Assembly: GCA_003232855.1 (NCBI GenBank)
Contig: QIKC01000192.1
Location: 1 to 5,906, forward strand
Origin: Verrucomicrobiales bacterium
Lineage (GTDB): Bacteria > Verrucomicrobiota > Verrucomicrobiia > Verrucomicrobiales > DEV007
Direction: 5' to 3'
DNA length: 5,906 nucleotides
Shown here: in pieces, positions 5,673 to 5,906 of the stretch
Numbering within the stretch: position 1 is the first letter of the stretch
How the letters are laid out: each line of letters starts with the position of its first letter
The notes under the pieces: model-generated
Database searches by the model: none
The model's input: the letters and a program-made list of their open reading frames with translations, nothing else
Told to the model about the DNA's origin: nothing
Translations under genes and position numbers: made by a program

Positions 5673-5710
5673 TGCTTCGCCAAATCTAAGCTGTCGGGTT
5701 GCGGAGGAGG

Positions 5711-5799
5711 AAACCGCAAATTACGCAGATGAACGCGAATTTGAAAAAAGCTGCGAAAGCCTTCAATAAATCGGTGTTAATCCGCGCAATCGGCGGTTT
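5711..5799. repeat. Long imperfect inverted repeat after trkH
   Basis: The 32-bp arm at 5711-5742 (begins AAACCGCAAATTACGC) is complementary to 5768-5799 (ends GCGCAATCGGCGGTTT) at 24 of 32 positions, with a 25-base loop. By my alignment four of the eight mismatches become G-U pairs if the minus strand is transcribed, so the fold is better on that strand. It starts 38 bp after the trkH stop and could lie in its 3' untranslated region. No open frame of note lies in 5673-5906. Confidence 0.7.
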
Positions 5800-5865
5800 G
5801 ATTTCAATCCGACACTTGAGGTTTGTCCGACCACTAGCCCCTCCGAAAACCTACTGCGGGGAATA

Positions 5866-5885
5866 AGGCGTTTTATCAAACGCCT
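5866..5885. repeat. Compact 8-bp-arm hairpin near window end
   Basis: Perfect arms AGGCGTTT (5866-5873) and AAACGCCT (5878-5885) surround a TATC loop. Neither side has a clear T run, so a classical intrinsic terminator is not shown. A weaker outer pairing between CCGAAAACCT (5843-5852) and AGGTTTCCGA (5895-5904) may extend the structure. Confidence 0.55.
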
Positions 5886-5906
5886 GCCCACATAAGGTTT
5901 CCGAAG

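Overview
The window looks like chromosomal DNA of a GC-rich bacterium, most likely a member of the Verrucomicrobiota. This rests mainly on the C-terminus of the sugar-dehydrogenase-like protein. It carries an Asp-rich DLDNDGLANLIDYAFAFDP segment followed by a 'LTYRAEVSS...W' tail, an arrangement typical of secreted verrucomicrobial proteins. Short dispersed palindromes between genes fit this but do not prove it. No rRNA, tRNA, CRISPR array or transposase gene was seen.

Layout. Bases 1-126 hold the 3' end of an unidentified plus-strand gene. Bases 208-1134 form a minus-strand accessory patch with two toxin-antitoxin (TA) modules. The first is an apparently intact RelE/ParE-type toxin with a small antitoxin whose gene overlaps it by 32 bp. 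The second has an intact PF09720-like ('addiction module') antitoxin followed by only the first third of a ParE-type toxin, so it is decayed. Two near-identical 35-bp direct repeats, each with a perfect 10-bp-arm palindrome, bracket the decayed module. One copy lies upstream of each antitoxin gene.

Bases 1322-3768 are a secreted PQQ-dependent sugar dehydrogenase (GSDH/sorbosone dehydrogenase family). Its beta-propeller is fused to a DNRLRE-type domain and a calcium-binding-like tail. A perfect 17-bp tandem duplication at 2195-2228 shifts the reading frame and splits the gene into a 300-codon front part and a 515-codon rear part. Removing one copy restores a continuous 809-residue protein, so this is a recent mutation, a phase-variable site or an assembly error.

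Bases 3769-4181 are non-coding and hold a hairpin, three tandem 9-mers and a second hairpin. Bases 4182-5672 encode a complete TrkH-type potassium transporter subunit with all four pore loops; no TrkA partner is in view. Bases 5673-5906 are non-coding, with a long imperfect inverted repeat and a compact 8-bp hairpin.

Apart from the two TA pairs, the genes do not form an obvious pathway. I saw no convincing novel multi-gene system. The most informative features are the clean frameshifting duplication, the half-eroded TA module between direct repeats, and the several classes of short palindromic or tandem repeats in the gaps.
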